The notes: generated by a model from the letters alone, not told the origin. 64,000 nt of DNA from Pedobacter sp. (GCA_031119475.1 JAVHXV010000001.1:1182849-1246848); one strand, 5' to 3'. Shown: positions 23,286 through 33,149, counted from the stretch's first letter. Made by a program: numbers and translations.

Positions 23286-24324
23286 CTTTTTGTGGTATTT
23301 TAAGCGTTGTAATATATAGATTATTGTCTTTTGATTCGGTTTGGAGCAGGTTACTGTCTGCGAAAAGCAGGTACAATCTCCTCCGTATGGCCGAAAGCCC
23401 AAAACCAGTACCTTTACTGGCCTTCATTTCCGGATCGTAGGGGTTGGCCACACAGATCACAAGGGCGTTATTTTCTAGTTTTACCCTAATGGTGATGGTA
23501 ATGGCAGTCGCGGTATTGTAAAGGCCAAACTTAATGGCATTTTCAACGATAGGCTGCAGTAAGGTTCCCGGTAGGCACAAGGCCAACGTTTCTTCTTCGA
23601 TCGTGACATCAATATTGAGCCGATGACTAAACCTTACCTTTTCGATATCAAGGTATAACTGGATGTATTCCATTTCCTCTGCCACATTTACCCAGACCTC
23701 ATCATCGCGTTTCAGCGTGCCCCGTAAAAAAGCGGCCAATTTGGTGATCATGGTCCCTGCTTCAGTGGGATTTACGATAGTGAGCGCATACACAGAATTT
23801 AAGCTGTTGAAAAGAAAGTGCGGCTGCAACTGGTGCCTTAATTTATTGAGTTCTGCTTCCTTAGCCAGGTTTTGTGCCATCATGAGCCGATTTTGCGTTT
23901 CCGATTGTTCATCTAACCGGTACCAAAGTATATTGGCCAGTGCACACCAGCCCAGGCACATATAGGCAATCAAAATCCTGAACAACAAGGAGAATTCCAA
24001 AAAAGTATGGTATTTGAGGTCCTGATCAAATAGATAGTTCAGCCCATAGGCAGAAAGCAGTACGATGACAATGGCCTTGACTCCGGCCAACAGCAGTATA
24101 AACAGGAGTTTTCTGTTTTTTGGCAGGTAATAGCCCAACATGTTGCTCAGAACGATACAGCCAATAGCCAATAGCCCATTGCTGACTACACTATCAGTGA
24201 TGGCAACCTGCCAATCAAAATTAAATGTATAATTCAGTAAAAAGGCGCAAACAGCTATCCAAAGGCCCAAAATGAGCGAGGATACCTGTTTGATGGTCTT
24301 TACGGATAAGGGGGTTGTCGTCAT
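23263..24324 (-). CDS. LytS/YehU-type sensor histidine kinase
   Basis: 353 residues: about six hydrophobic helices (residues about 15-150), a coiled linker, then the His_kinase domain with LRHQLQPHFLFNSLNSVYAL (about 168-187; His is the phospho-acceptor) and an HATPase domain with LQPIVENAIKFGLYN and GTGFGLSAIRRRL. It partners the LytTR regulator that overlaps its end. A LiaF-like membrane protein ends 29 bp upstream on the same strand, so a cell-envelope stress circuit is plausible. Confidence 0.92.
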   Translation of the reverse strand: MTTTPLSVKTIKQVSSLILGLWIAVCAFLLNYTFNFDWQVAITDSVVSNGLLAIGCIVLSNMLGYYLPKNRKLLFILLLAGVKAIVIVLLSAYGLNYLFDQDLKYHTFLEFSLLFRILIAYMCLGWCALANILWYRLDEQSETQNRLMMAQNLAKEAELNKLRHQLQPHFLFNSLNSVYALTIVNPTEAGTMITKLAAFLRGTLKRDDEVWVNVAEEMEYIQLYLDIEKVRFSHRLNIDVTIEEETLALCLPGTLLQPIVENAIKFGLYNTATAITITIRVKLENNALVICVANPYDPEMKASKGTGFGLSAIRRRLYLLFADSNLLQTESKDNNLYITTLKIPQKDDQNDTN

Positions 24325-24352
24325 TCGAAGTTATGAACAGTTTTGGTGCGGC

Positions 24353-25165
24353 TTAGTAGTTTCTGATATCTACTCCACCGAACATGGCAATACCTCTTAC
24401 AACCAAAAGTTTTGTTGGCCCTTCTATTGGCTGAACGCTTCTTTTATCATCTAGGCCACCAAAAATAGCGGTAACCTCAGATTTAACCTGCCATCCTGGA
24501 GGAACGATAATCTTGCATCCACCAAAAATGGCAGTGATGTCAATTTCGATTGTTCCTTCAAAATCGGCCTGTGAAAGGTTAAGGTCACATCCACCAAATA
24601 CAGCTACCACTTCACCCCCTCTAAAATTCTTGGAATAGACGGTCTGATGGCTTCCCCCAAAAACATTTACGCTATCAAGGTAATCATTTGCGTTAGAACC
24701 TTTTTGTTCGCTTGTTGGAGCGGGCTGTGGCTCAGGACCTTCAAAGCCCGTGTATGGATTTTGTTGGCCAAATTTGTTGTTCCAACGTTGTCTTCTACGG
24801 GCCCAACGATCGTGCCTCCTGAAATCACTTTTTGGTTTCAGGATCAAAAAGATGCCCAGTCCCACCAAAAATAAGGGCAAGGTCACACGGTGGAAATCAA
24901 ATTCGAACAGGAATAATTTCTGTGCCGTAAAATAAGCACCGATCAGAAACATGATCAGCCATCCACTATTTTTGAAATTTGTTTTGATGCCGACGAAAAG
25001 GCCCATGCACATTAGGAAAGTACTCCAAGTAAAGATCCAGTTGGTCCTGATGTCCACAAAATTGACTATTGTCAAAGCTATTCCAATCGCAATAATAAAT
25101 AGGCCTGCCAAAACTTTGCTTGACCGGCTTATGCCATTGTTATTTTCCATATTATAATTTTCCAT
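24353..25165 (-). CDS. LiaF-like membrane protein with C-terminal beta-helical domain
   Basis: 270 residues. The N-terminal half has four hydrophobic helices in the LiaF/DUF5668 style (KVLAGLFIIAIGIALTIVNF and FPLFLVGLGIFLILKPKS regions). After a polar linker (residues about 125-170), the C-terminal domain has repeated FGG strands (VNVFGGS, VAVFGGC, TAIFGGC, TAIFGGL, IAMFGGV), the pattern of the cell-wall-active antibiotic response domain. Met6 is an alternative start. It precedes the LytS/LytTR pair and, as in Firmicutes LiaFSR, may restrain the kinase (inference). Confidence 0.8.
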   Translation of the reverse strand: MENYNMENNNGISRSSKVLAGLFIIAIGIALTIVNFVDIRTNWIFTWSTFLMCMGLFVGIKTNFKNSGWLIMFLIGAYFTAQKLFLFEFDFHRVTLPLFLVGLGIFLILKPKSDFRRHDRWARRRQRWNNKFGQQNPYTGFEGPEPQPAPTSEQKGSNANDYLDSVNVFGGSHQTVYSKNFRGGEVVAVFGGCDLNLSQADFEGTIEIDITAIFGGCKIIVPPGWQVKSEVTAIFGGLDDKRSVQPIEGPTKLLVVRGIAMFGGVDIRNY

Positions 25166-25327
25166 TTTCTTTTTTCAATTGGTATGACCAAATGTAAGGC
25201 TAAGTTTGAGTTTGCCCAACAAGCCATTGTTGTACATCAGTTAATTATCGGTAAAAAGCACTAATTAATCGGTAAAATTATTTGTTAATTTGAAAATAAT
25301 TCATCCCATCAACCAAATGTTACGCTC

Positions 25328-26200
25328 ATGAAAAGGCTATCCACTTTCCTACTGCTTTTATTTCCTTTCTTTTTGCAGGCGCAAGAAATCAGCAAGCACT
25401 ATAAAATCTATGATGTAAAAAAACAGCAAATCATTACGTTGTCAGATATTGCAGCTGATCTGGCCAAGGCCGATGTACTGTTTTTTGGCGAAGAGCACAA
25501 CGATTCTATTGGGCATTACCTAGAAGCGGCCCTCTTGCAGCAGCTTTCTGAGCGTTATCAAAATCAAGTTGTGCTAAGCATGGAAATGTTCCATACTGAT
25601 GTTCAGCCTGTGATCGATGAATATCTGAACGGAAATATCAGCGAGAAAAATTTTATCAAGGAAGCTAGGGCCTGGAACAATTATAAAGATTATCGGCCGA
25701 TGATCGAATGGGCCAAAACAAATGGTCTGGTCGTAATTGGTGGAAACGCAGCGGCAAGGTACAGCAATATGGTGAGCAGATCTGGATTGCAGGTGATGGA
25801 TAAATTACCAGTGGCTTCGAAAAAATTTATGGCACCCCTGCCCATTGATACGGCAAAAGGAAGATATTATGATAAGTTTATCGAAACCTTGGGCGGCCAC
25901 AGCATGGGCGGAATGAAGATCTACCAAACTCAAAATTTTTGGGATGCGACCATGGCCTGGTCCATTGCGAAGGCCATCAAAGCAAATAAAGGCAAAAAAG
26001 TTCTTCAGGTGAACGGCCGCTTCCATAGCGATGAAAAGCTGGGAACGGCTGCCCAATTGAAGAAATACCTTCCAAAAGTGAAGATACTGAACATTTCTTC
26101 CTTCTCTGCCGAAGACTTCAACAATCCAGATTGGAAAAAATATGAAGCGTTGGGCGACTACATCATCGCCACAGACCCAACCGTAAAGAGAAGCTTTTAA
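25328..26200 (+). CDS. Exported ChaN/Tiki-superfamily haem-binding-like protein
   Basis: 290 residues with a signal peptide (cleavage near LQAQ, residue about 19). Family marks: ADVLFFGEEHNDSIGH (residues about 47-62) and VLSMEMFHTDVQPVIDEYL (about 81-99), then VVIGGNAAARYSNMV and LQVNGRFHSDEKLG near the C-terminus. ChaN-type proteins bind haem or are EreA/Tiki-fold hydrolases; here a role in iron or haem handling in the periplasm is only suggested. No lipobox Cys is seen. It is monocistronic, divergent from the LiaF-like gene. Confidence 0.82.
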   Translation: MKRLSTFLLLLFPFFLQAQEISKHYKIYDVKKQQIITLSDIAADLAKADVLFFGEEHNDSIGHYLEAALLQQLSERYQNQVVLSMEMFHTDVQPVIDEYLNGNISEKNFIKEARAWNNYKDYRPMIEWAKTNGLVVIGGNAAARYSNMVSRSGLQVMDKLPVASKKFMAPLPIDTAKGRYYDKFIETLGGHSMGGMKIYQTQNFWDATMAWSIAKAIKANKGKKVLQVNGRFHSDEKLGTAAQLKKYLPKVKILNISSFSAEDFNNPDWKKYEALGDYIIATDPTVKRSF

Positions 26201-26239
26201 AGTTAGAAGGCAATGGTTAAATACAAGTTACTTGAGAGT

Positions 26240-26285
26240 CGTAACACTTAGTCCAGCCTCCTCGCTCCGATGACAGCCTCCTATC
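26240..26285. repeat. Possible REP-like block in the ChaN-mscL gap
   Basis: A short GC-richer block with CAGCCTCCTCGCTCCGATGACAG-like content sits between the ChaN stop and the mscL heptamers, the same position in which REP-like elements lie at 20488 and 62318. The match is weak and partial. Confidence 0.3.
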
Positions 26286-26298
26286 TACCATCCATTGT

Positions 26299-26375
26299 CT
26301 TTGGCCATTATCTATTGTCTTTTGTCTTTTGTCTATAGTCTTTTGTCTTTAATCTTTAATCTCTTATCTGGCTTC
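26299..26375 (-). repeat. Heptamer array after mscL (GACAAAA variant)
   Basis: Directly after the mscL stop on the minus strand: GAAGCCA, GATAAGA, GATTAAA, GATTAAA, GACAAAA, GACTATA, GACAAAA, GACAAAA, GACAATA, GATAATG, GCCAAAG. Eleven units in register. Confidence 0.85.
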
Positions 26376-26807
26376 TCACTTACTCTTCAATATATCCCTG
26401 ATTTCACTTAACAAAATCTCTTCTTTACTTGGTGCTGGAGGTGTGGTAGGTTTGGCTTCTTCTTTACGTTTCAAGGAGTTGATACCCTTTACCAATAAGA
26501 AGACGACTAAAGCAAGAAGGAAAAAATTCAAAGCCACAGTCAAAAAGTTTCCATAGGCGAAAATCGCACTATCCTTTACGGCTCTAGCCTCTTCGAGTCC
26601 TACACCATCAGGAACATTTCCTTTCAGCACAATGTAGAGCTTGCTGAAATCAGGTTGTCCGATAATTGCCGATACAATTGGCATCACCAAATCTTTTACT
26701 ACGCTATCGATGATCTTGCCGAAAGCGCCACCAATAATTACCCCAACAGCGAGGTCCATCACATTGCCCTTGATGGCAAATTCCTTAAATTCTTTTACAA
26801 AACCCAT
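26376..26807 (-). CDS. mscL: Large-conductance mechanosensitive channel MscL
   Basis: 143 residues. Opens under membrane tension to release solutes on osmotic downshock. The N-terminal amphipathic helix and TM1 (FKEFAIKGNVMDLAVGVIIGGAFGKIIDSVVKDLVMPIVS) are a strong family match. TM2 is LTVALNFFLLALVVFLLVKGIN and the basic C-terminal helix follows (KRKEEAKPTTP, then LLSEIRDILKSK). The length is normal. It converges on the ChaN-like gene and is followed by a heptamer array. Confidence 0.97.
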   Translation of the reverse strand: MGFVKEFKEFAIKGNVMDLAVGVIIGGAFGKIIDSVVKDLVMPIVSAIIGQPDFSKLYIVLKGNVPDGVGLEEARAVKDSAIFAYGNFLTVALNFFLLALVVFLLVKGINSLKRKEEAKPTTPPAPSKEEILLSEIRDILKSK

Positions 26808-26960
26808 AAATATTTTTTTTGTGGTTAAACTTAAATGAATGAAACTTTGTTTTTAAAAGTAGTGATAACTTCGAGAACCAACAACTTGTTTTTCATTTGT
26901 TGATTTGCCCCCTATACTAAATAACTGGACAATAAAAGATAAATTCCAAAAGCAATTCCT

Positions 26961-26968
26961 TATTTTTG
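26961..26968 (+). promoter_or_regulatory. rpoN -7 element
   Basis: TATTTTTG matches TAnnTTTG and lies 22 bp before the rpoN ATG. No TTTG is found at the expected -33 distance. Confidence 0.5.
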
Positions 26969-26990
26969 GCGACTTGATCATCCATATCCT

Positions 26991-28466
26991 ATGTTAAAGC
27001 AACACTTACAACAAAAGCTCTTACAAAAGCTCTCGCCCCAGCAGATCCAGTTCATCAAACTGCTGCAGGTGCCTACTGTTGCCCTAGATACCCGGATCAA
27101 GGAAGAATTGGAAGAAAATCCAGCATTGGAAGATCCCAGCTTGATGTCACTAGATGAGCCTAAAGGCGAGTATGATGACCTCAACGAAGATCGTGAAGAT
27201 TACGATCAGGAATCCAGGGAAGAAAGCGGGATGGATGAGTTTAACGTTGAAGACTATCTGCAAGATGACCAATCTAACGATTACAGCACATCTTATAACA
27301 ACAACGACGACGATGAAGAAAAAAAGGAAACTCCAATTGCCATTGAGAGTACTTTTTTTGAAAGCCTGCAAGAACAACTAGACCTTGTTCCCCTATCAGA
27401 TACCGACTTCATTGTAGGTAAACAGATCATCGGAAGCTTGGATGATGATGGCTATCTGCGCCGACCGATTACCTCTATGATAGATGATCTTGCTTTTTCG
27501 CAGAATGTAATGGTCGAAGAAGAGGATGTATTGGAAATGCTGAAGGTCATCCAATCTTTTGAGCCACCGGGCATTGCTGCAAGAGATTTACAGGAATGCC
27601 TTTCACTGCAGTTAAAGCGCAAGGATACCCACAATCCGATCATCAAGAAAGCCATTACCATTGTAGAGCACCATCTGGATGAATTTACCAGAAAACACTA
27701 TGATAAACTGGAAAAATCTGTCGGACTGAACAGTGAGGAGCTCAAAGAGGTTGTTGCCGAAATCCTTCGCCTAAACCCTAAACCAGGCGATTCGAACCAG
27801 GTTACCACCAAACAATTACAGATCATCCCCGATTTCCATATCACCAATAACGATGGCACGCTGATTTTGACCCTCAATTCAAAGAATGCGCCAGAGCTCA
27901 GGGTGAGCCGCTCTTATATGGATATGTTCGACCACTATGATAAGGCTGCACAGAAGGACAAGAAGCTCAAAGAGGCGGTCCAATTCGTAAAACAAAAGCT
28001 CGATTCGGCAAAATGGTTTATTGATGCCATCAAACAACGCCAGCAGACTTTGTTGAAGACCATGAATGCCATTATGCATTATCAGTATGATTATTTTTTA
28101 ACAGCTGATGAGCGCAAGATGAAACCGATGATCCTGAAAGATATTGCAGACAAGATCGGTATGGACATTTCTACCGTATCACGTGTTGCCAATTCTAAAT
28201 ATGTCCAGACCGAGTTCGGAACTTTTTTATTGAAATCTTTCTTCTCAGAGGCCATCCAGACCGAAACTGGAGAAGAAGTATCGAATAAGGAAGTAAAGAA
28301 AATATTGGAAGATTGCATTGGAAACGAAGACAAGCGTCGTCCTTTGGCCGATGAAAAATTGACCGAAATCCTGAAAGAAAGGGGCTATAATATTGCCCGC
28401 CGAACCGTTGCCAAATATCGCGAGCAAATGAACATCCCGGTTGCAAGGCTACGTAAGGAACTGTAG
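26991..28466 (+). CDS. rpoN: RNA polymerase sigma-54 factor
   Basis: 491 residues. Region I is Gln/Leu-rich (LKQHLQQKLLQKLSPQQIQFIKLLQVP, residues 2-28) and binds activator. Region II is acidic (about 55-110). Region III has the core-binding and HTH parts (KDIADKIGMDISTVSRVANSKYVQTEFGTFLLKSFFS), and it ends with the RpoN box, here ARRTVAKYREQMNIPVA (about 470-486; the canonical form is ARRTVAKYRE). The full set is intact. No bacterial enhancer-binding activator gene is visible in the window, so its targets lie elsewhere. Confidence 0.97.
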   Translation: MLKQHLQQKLLQKLSPQQIQFIKLLQVPTVALDTRIKEELEENPALEDPSLMSLDEPKGEYDDLNEDREDYDQESREESGMDEFNVEDYLQDDQSNDYSTSYNNNDDDEEKKETPIAIESTFFESLQEQLDLVPLSDTDFIVGKQIIGSLDDDGYLRRPITSMIDDLAFSQNVMVEEEDVLEMLKVIQSFEPPGIAARDLQECLSLQLKRKDTHNPIIKKAITIVEHHLDEFTRKHYDKLEKSVGLNSEELKEVVAEILRLNPKPGDSNQVTTKQLQIIPDFHITNNDGTLILTLNSKNAPELRVSRSYMDMFDHYDKAAQKDKKLKEAVQFVKQKLDSAKWFIDAIKQRQQTLLKTMNAIMHYQYDYFLTADERKMKPMILKDIADKIGMDISTVSRVANSKYVQTEFGTFLLKSFFSEAIQTETGEEVSNKEVKKILEDCIGNEDKRRPLADEKLTEILKERGYNIARRTVAKYREQMNIPVARLRKEL

Positions 28467-28549
28467 TTGATTGGTTAACTGATTGATTGGTTAACTGGTT
28501 AATTGTTGAGTTGTCAGTTGTTGAGTTGTCAGTTGTTGAGTTGTTGAGG
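28467..28549 (+). repeat. Heptamer/octamer array after rpoN
   Basis: Starts on the base after the stop: TTGATTG, GTTAACT, GATTGAT and onward, later settling into GTTGTCA and GTTGTTGA units with occasional 8-mers. The sense is plus, as for rpoN. Confidence 0.7.
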
Positions 28550-28565
28550 ACACACCAATCTCTGA

Positions 28566-28641
28566 TCATTTGTCTTTATTCTTTGCTCTTTGCTCTTTTT
28601 ACCTTTCACTTTACCTTTCACTTTTTACTTTCAACGCTAAC
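28566..28641 (-). repeat. Heptamer array after porP
   Basis: On the minus strand directly after the stop come GTTGAAA, GTAAAAA, GTGAAAG, GTAAAGT, GAAAGGT, AAAAAGA, GCAAAGA, GCAAAGA, ATAAAGA and CAAATGA. It faces the rpoN array; each is in its own gene's sense. Confidence 0.78.
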
Positions 28642-29649
28642 TTACCACATGCGCATTGAGCTCAGTACATGGTAAACGTTATTAAGCTGTAGCCCGAGTA
28701 CGATTTCGTGGCTGCCATAGCTTACCTTATTCAATTGTGAAGTCGTAAAATCGTATGAATAAGTGAGGTTAACCAGTTTGCTGACATTAAATCCGGCCAT
28801 TGCCGAAAAAGAATCATTATGCCGATAGCTACCGCCTACCCAAATGCGGTCTTTAAAGCCCACTTTCATATTCAGGTCTACAGATAATGGTGTTGGACTT
28901 ACATATTTGACCATAATAGATGGTACGGCAGAAATATCTTCAGCGAGGAAAACTTTATAACCTGTAGTTAAAAAAAAGTGCGGCACTTCTTTTCCAGATT
29001 TATAGTTGGGATCGCTCGTAAAAGCTAATTTTTGAGGCAGCAACTGCTGGACTGAAGCCCCGGCAAAAAAACGGGCACCGTAGAGCCATGTACCAAGACC
29101 AATATCAGGCTTAATCTGACTCGTGATGGTATTCATGAGCGCAGGATCATTAGGATCTTCCAAACTGAGGTCGTTAACGTCGAGCCCAATCCTGGTCAAT
29201 CCAACAGCAGCGCCTACAGCAATGTTCAATGTACCTGTTAATTGAAGGTGATAGGCATAGGTGACATTTGCATCCAATCTGGAAATGGGGCCCGCCTTGT
29301 CCAATATTACGGTTGCTCCTACTCCAGAATGTGATGGTGAAGCTGTGTAGTTCTGCATATAGTTCCTGCTCATCGGGTCGTCGGAATCTTCGGGCATGGA
29401 TAGTGGGTTTTTCCAAAGGTAATCATCGCCCAAATTCCAATGTGCCGCCGCAAAGGTTGTTTGAGGGGCATCTTTTATACCAGACCATTGTTTTCTAAAT
29501 CCCGCCTTAAAATCGACATAGTTTTCGATACCACTCAATGCCGGGTTTAACAAATAATTATTGAATAGATATTGGGTATACTGTGGCCGCTGTTGCGCAA
29601 ACAAGGTAAGGCTGAGGCTGAGGAGCAGGTATGTAAAAATATATTTCAC
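28642..29649 (-). CDS. PorP/SprF-family type IX secretion membrane protein
   Basis: 335 residues with a signal peptide ending near LFAQ. Family signature: QYLFNNYLLNPALSGIENYVDFKAGFRKQWSGI (residues about 25-57), then barrel strands ending HEIVLGLQL. PorP/SprF proteins help attach or export partner cargo of the type IX secretion system in the outer membrane. The start is GTG (29649) and shares its G with the TAG stop of the PKD-domain gene (TAGTG), so translation is coupled and the upstream protein is the likely partner. The long-lived pairing of CHU_C-type adhesins with PorP is well known in Bacteroidota. Confidence 0.92.
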   Translation of the reverse strand: MKYIFTYLLLSLSLTLFAQQRPQYTQYLFNNYLLNPALSGIENYVDFKAGFRKQWSGIKDAPQTTFAAAHWNLGDDYLWKNPLSMPEDSDDPMSRNYMQNYTASPSHSGVGATVILDKAGPISRLDANVTYAYHLQLTGTLNIAVGAAVGLTRIGLDVNDLSLEDPNDPALMNTITSQIKPDIGLGTWLYGARFFAGASVQQLLPQKLAFTSDPNYKSGKEVPHFFLTTGYKVFLAEDISAVPSIMVKYVSPTPLSVDLNMKVGFKDRIWVGGSYRHNDSFSAMAGFNVSKLVNLTYSYDFTTSQLNKVSYGSHEIVLGLQLNNVYHVLSSMRMW

Positions 29650-32600
29650 TATCGGATTAAAGTTAAGGAGCCGGTCTTGATTTTCCTACCATTTCTTGGG
29701 TTAACAATATAGTAATAAACTCCAACAGGCAAAGGCTGATTTTTAAAATTGCCATCGAAAGGAATCTTATAGCCAAAACTGCTATACACCCGGTTTCCAT
29801 TCCTATCATAAATTTCTACGGTGGCCTTTGGATAGGAATCGAGATATTTTAAGTTCCATACATCATTGACCCCGTCGCCATTAGGAGAAAAACTGTTGGG
29901 CGCATTGATATCTTCTAATACATGAACATACACCTGGCTGATGACGCTACAGCCCATGTCCGTGGTAACGGTTAGCGTATATTGGGTATCGCTTGATGGT
30001 GATACAACAGGATTAAGAATGTCATCGCGACTTAGGCCCAGTGCCGGACTCCATTTATAGGTCAGGCCGTTCCCCGAAGCAGTGGCATCAATACGCACCT
30101 CCCCCCCAGCCAAAATGTACACATCCTTGCCAATGGCCAGGGAAGGTGTTGGATTAACTGTAATTGTTTGCGTGATCGTTGCGAAGCAGCCTCTAGGTGT
30201 GGTGAAAGTATAAGTAATCGAATGCGTGCCCAAGCCTGCCGTCCTGGGATTAAATAATCCCTGCGGACTAACGCCCGGCCCACTGAACACCCCGTTACCA
30301 TTCAAGTTGCTCACCTGACTGGCAACCAGTTGTCTAGCTGCCTCATCATAACAGATAGATGCCAAAGGATCAAACCTAATTTGCGGTGAGGCATAAAGGA
30401 CAATGTCATCTTCAACTGGGTTAGACACGCAGATCCCGCCCGAATAAGCCAGCATAATCAGGTGAACAGGTAGGTCTGAAGTTGATTCAGGCAAGGTAAA
30501 AGTATATTCCTTATCAGGTACTGGATCATTATCTACATGTTGCACGCCGTTTATGTATAGCACGATCTTCGTTACGGTACCAAAATCCTGTACATAGGAT
30601 TTGTTCCTGACCGTAAACGTGGTATTGCTACAAAGTTGGTTCCTGTTGATCACTTCAAATTTGGCAATCGGATCCTGTCCATTCACCACAAAAGTTTCGG
30701 TATGGATGTCGACACATTCATTTTCGTTCTTCACCTTTAGGGTTACTTGATAGGTTCCTGTTTTGGTATAAGCGTGTTGACCGTTTTCGGCGGTAGATTT
30801 ATTGAGCGCACCGGTCAATGGGTCCCCAAAATCCCATTCGTAGGTGAGGCCTGCTTTAGTACCATCAATATTGGCCGATAAATTTTCGAAGGTGGTCAAT
30901 GGATCTTTCACACAGATATCCGGCGCATTAAAATTACTGGTGATGGGCCCTGTCACTTCCAAATCCATGGGAAGAGACGATTCGATACATCCCTTAGCTG
31001 TTTCAACTGTCAATATCACTTTGTAAACTCCAGTTGAAGCATAGCTGTGGGTTGGATTTTGCCGTGTGTCTGTCTGCGTTCCATCGCCAAAATCCCATTT
31101 CCATTTGATGATACTTCCTTCACTGACTGTAGAGAGATCGGTAAACTGGATAGTGGTATTCGGACAGGTCTTGCTCAAATTTGACTTTAAACTTGGTAAG
31201 GGCTTAGGGTTGATATAAATTTCGAATGTTTTAACATCAGACATACAACCATTTTCTGAAGATACGGTTAGCTTGATGGTATGTTTGCCAGCTGTGGTGA
31301 ACAGGTGCGAAGGATTTTGCTGATCTGAAACATTCAATGCGCCCGAACCAGGATCATCGAAATCCCATTTCCATTTGGTAATGAGCTTGTTTGGCATATT
31401 TGTTATACTCTGATCCTTAAAATCTACTTTTTCCTGTAGACATGCACTGGTTGGACCTCCGATAATGGCACTAGGCAAGGCACTCACATGCAAGGCAAAG
31501 GTAAATTCGAACGTAGAAAGGTTACACTGCTGGGCTCCCCCATACAAATCGCCAGTAACCTTAAGCTTAATGTCGTTCAACGCCACAAAAGTTTTGGTCT
31601 GATCTAGTTTATACGTATAGAGTGTCTGGCCATTCACAACTTTTGTCGTATAATTGGGCGTATTTACATTATAGGTCGTTCCATCATCAAATTCCCAATT
31701 GATTTTAGTAAGCAGATAAGGAAGGGTGAGGTTAAACTCCACTTCCTGGCCGATACAGACTTCTGTTACCTCTTCGCTGGTCACCTTATTTAGCAAGACC
31801 AGGTATTGGGAGGAAGCCAGATTTGTTCCAGCCGAGTAAGCGTAAGATTCTGCAGACCCATAACCATAGGCAATTGCATTAAAGCCATCTGCCGCAGTCA
31901 AGGTCAGACTTTCTTCGGTCTGCAACCCTATGCCCACCTCAATCTGGATGTAGGAATAAGTTGGATCTGAAGGCATTGGGAACCAGGTGCCATTGCTGGG
32001 CAAATTTCCGTTTATGCGGAAAGTATTGGTCCTATTGGTCTTCATAAATACATTGAGGTATTTATTGACGATGGCGTTTTTAGCGGCCGAAAATAGGGTA
32101 ATCTTATTGATGTTAAATTCGATCGGGTTTAGAAGTACCATTTCGGGATCGCCCAACATGTTTCCGTTAGCTGCGCTCGAACAGGCTTGTGTAAGTGAAT
32201 ATTGGGCTACGCTGATCAGCTTATCGGCGGAGACCATGATCGGTTGATTAGCGATTGGCGCCTCGTAGAACACGCCCTTATTGAGCACAATACTTGTTCC
32301 ACCAACATTTACGGTGGTGTTGTCTTCCTGCGCAAGTACCCTTAAAATATAATTGCGGTTAAAGAAGGGAACTACACCATAATTTTTACCCCAGCTGCTC
32401 ACCGGATACAATTGTTGGAACAGCGGATCCCTTGATCCCCCGCAAGCAATCGTAACCGAGGTACTGCCCGAAAATGCTGCAAATTTCTTGCATTTTGATC
32501 CGGTATTCTGATCGACTTCAACATAGGTCCCAGTCAGGTCATCTGCTCCTGAAGGGATATATTCGTATACATCGCCAACATTGTTCAAAGTAACTGGAAT

Positions 32601-33149
32601 TGCTGTTCCATTTTTGGTATGGATGACCAGCTGTGTATTTGCCTCTGCCGCAACAAGTACCAAAAAATTCCTGGCCGGATTTCCATTGGTAACCGCAGCA
32701 TCCTGCTCATAGTTCATGGAATAATATTTCTGACCAAGTGCTCCAACGGGCAGAATCAAGGATGCTGCAGAACGGGCATTGGCATACACATGCGAATAAA
32801 CAGAAACATTGGGCTGATTTGGGGTAACAACCACATGGATGCCCCTATCAGATAACACCCCATTTGCACTGGCAAAATCGATATAAGAGTTGGCACGCGG
32901 TACTGCGAACACGACTACCGTATTTGCTGGGATCTTTTTGGTCTGCGTATAAGTGCCACAGGAAACCGTGACCTCGGTATTTTCCTTAGATGTAACGTTT
33001 ACGTTCATCTGGGCCACCAGATTGCCACTCGGATCGTGCGTAGCAAAGGCAAGCCAAAACTCTGAACCTTCATTGGATATATTTTGCGCATTCGCCACAG
33101 AAACACAGCCCAGTAAAAGCACAAAAAAGAAAAGGTAGAAATTCTTCAT
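29649..33149 (-). CDS. Giant exported PKD-domain protein with gliding-motility C-terminal (CHU_C) domain
   Basis: 1166 residues from ATG 33149 (MKNFYLFFFVLLLGCVSVANAQ signal peptide). The ORF extends 22 codons upstream to 33215 without a signal peptide, so the inner Met is used. Residues about 30-450 look like an IgGFc-binding N-terminal domain (GSEFWLAFATHDPSG). At least four PKD-like beta-sandwiches follow, each with the pattern W-x-F-G/D-DG-x(n)-NPxHxY (WKWDFDDPGSG, WKWDFGDGTQT, YEWDFGDPLTG). The C-terminus carries INAPNSFSPNGDGVNDVW and a GVYYYIV ending, the CHU_C sorting module for type IX secretion. Likely a surface adhesin, coupled to porP. Confidence 0.9.
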   Translation of the reverse strand: MKNFYLFFFVLLLGCVSVANAQNISNEGSEFWLAFATHDPSGNLVAQMNVNVTSKENTEVTVSCGTYTQTKKIPANTVVVFAVPRANSYIDFASANGVLSDRGIHVVVTPNQPNVSVYSHVYANARSAASLILPVGALGQKYYSMNYEQDAAVTNGNPARNFLVLVAAEANTQLVIHTKNGTAIPVTLNNVGDVYEYIPSGADDLTGTYVEVDQNTGSKCKKFAAFSGSTSVTIACGGSRDPLFQQLYPVSSWGKNYGVVPFFNRNYILRVLAQEDNTTVNVGGTSIVLNKGVFYEAPIANQPIMVSADKLISVAQYSLTQACSSAANGNMLGDPEMVLLNPIEFNINKITLFSAAKNAIVNKYLNVFMKTNRTNTFRINGNLPSNGTWFPMPSDPTYSYIQIEVGIGLQTEESLTLTAADGFNAIAYGYGSAESYAYSAGTNLASSQYLVLLNKVTSEEVTEVCIGQEVEFNLTLPYLLTKINWEFDDGTTYNVNTPNYTTKVVNGQTLYTYKLDQTKTFVALNDIKLKVTGDLYGGAQQCNLSTFEFTFALHVSALPSAIIGGPTSACLQEKVDFKDQSITNMPNKLITKWKWDFDDPGSGALNVSDQQNPSHLFTTAGKHTIKLTVSSENGCMSDVKTFEIYINPKPLPSLKSNLSKTCPNTTIQFTDLSTVSEGSIIKWKWDFGDGTQTDTRQNPTHSYASTGVYKVILTVETAKGCIESSLPMDLEVTGPITSNFNAPDICVKDPLTTFENLSANIDGTKAGLTYEWDFGDPLTGALNKSTAENGQHAYTKTGTYQVTLKVKNENECVDIHTETFVVNGQDPIAKFEVINRNQLCSNTTFTVRNKSYVQDFGTVTKIVLYINGVQHVDNDPVPDKEYTFTLPESTSDLPVHLIMLAYSGGICVSNPVEDDIVLYASPQIRFDPLASICYDEAARQLVASQVSNLNGNGVFSGPGVSPQGLFNPRTAGLGTHSITYTFTTPRGCFATITQTITVNPTPSLAIGKDVYILAGGEVRIDATASGNGLTYKWSPALGLSRDDILNPVVSPSSDTQYTLTVTTDMGCSVISQVYVHVLEDINAPNSFSPNGDGVNDVWNLKYLDSYPKATVEIYDRNGNRVYSSFGYKIPFDGNFKNQPLPVGVYYYIVNPRNGRKIKTGSLTLIR

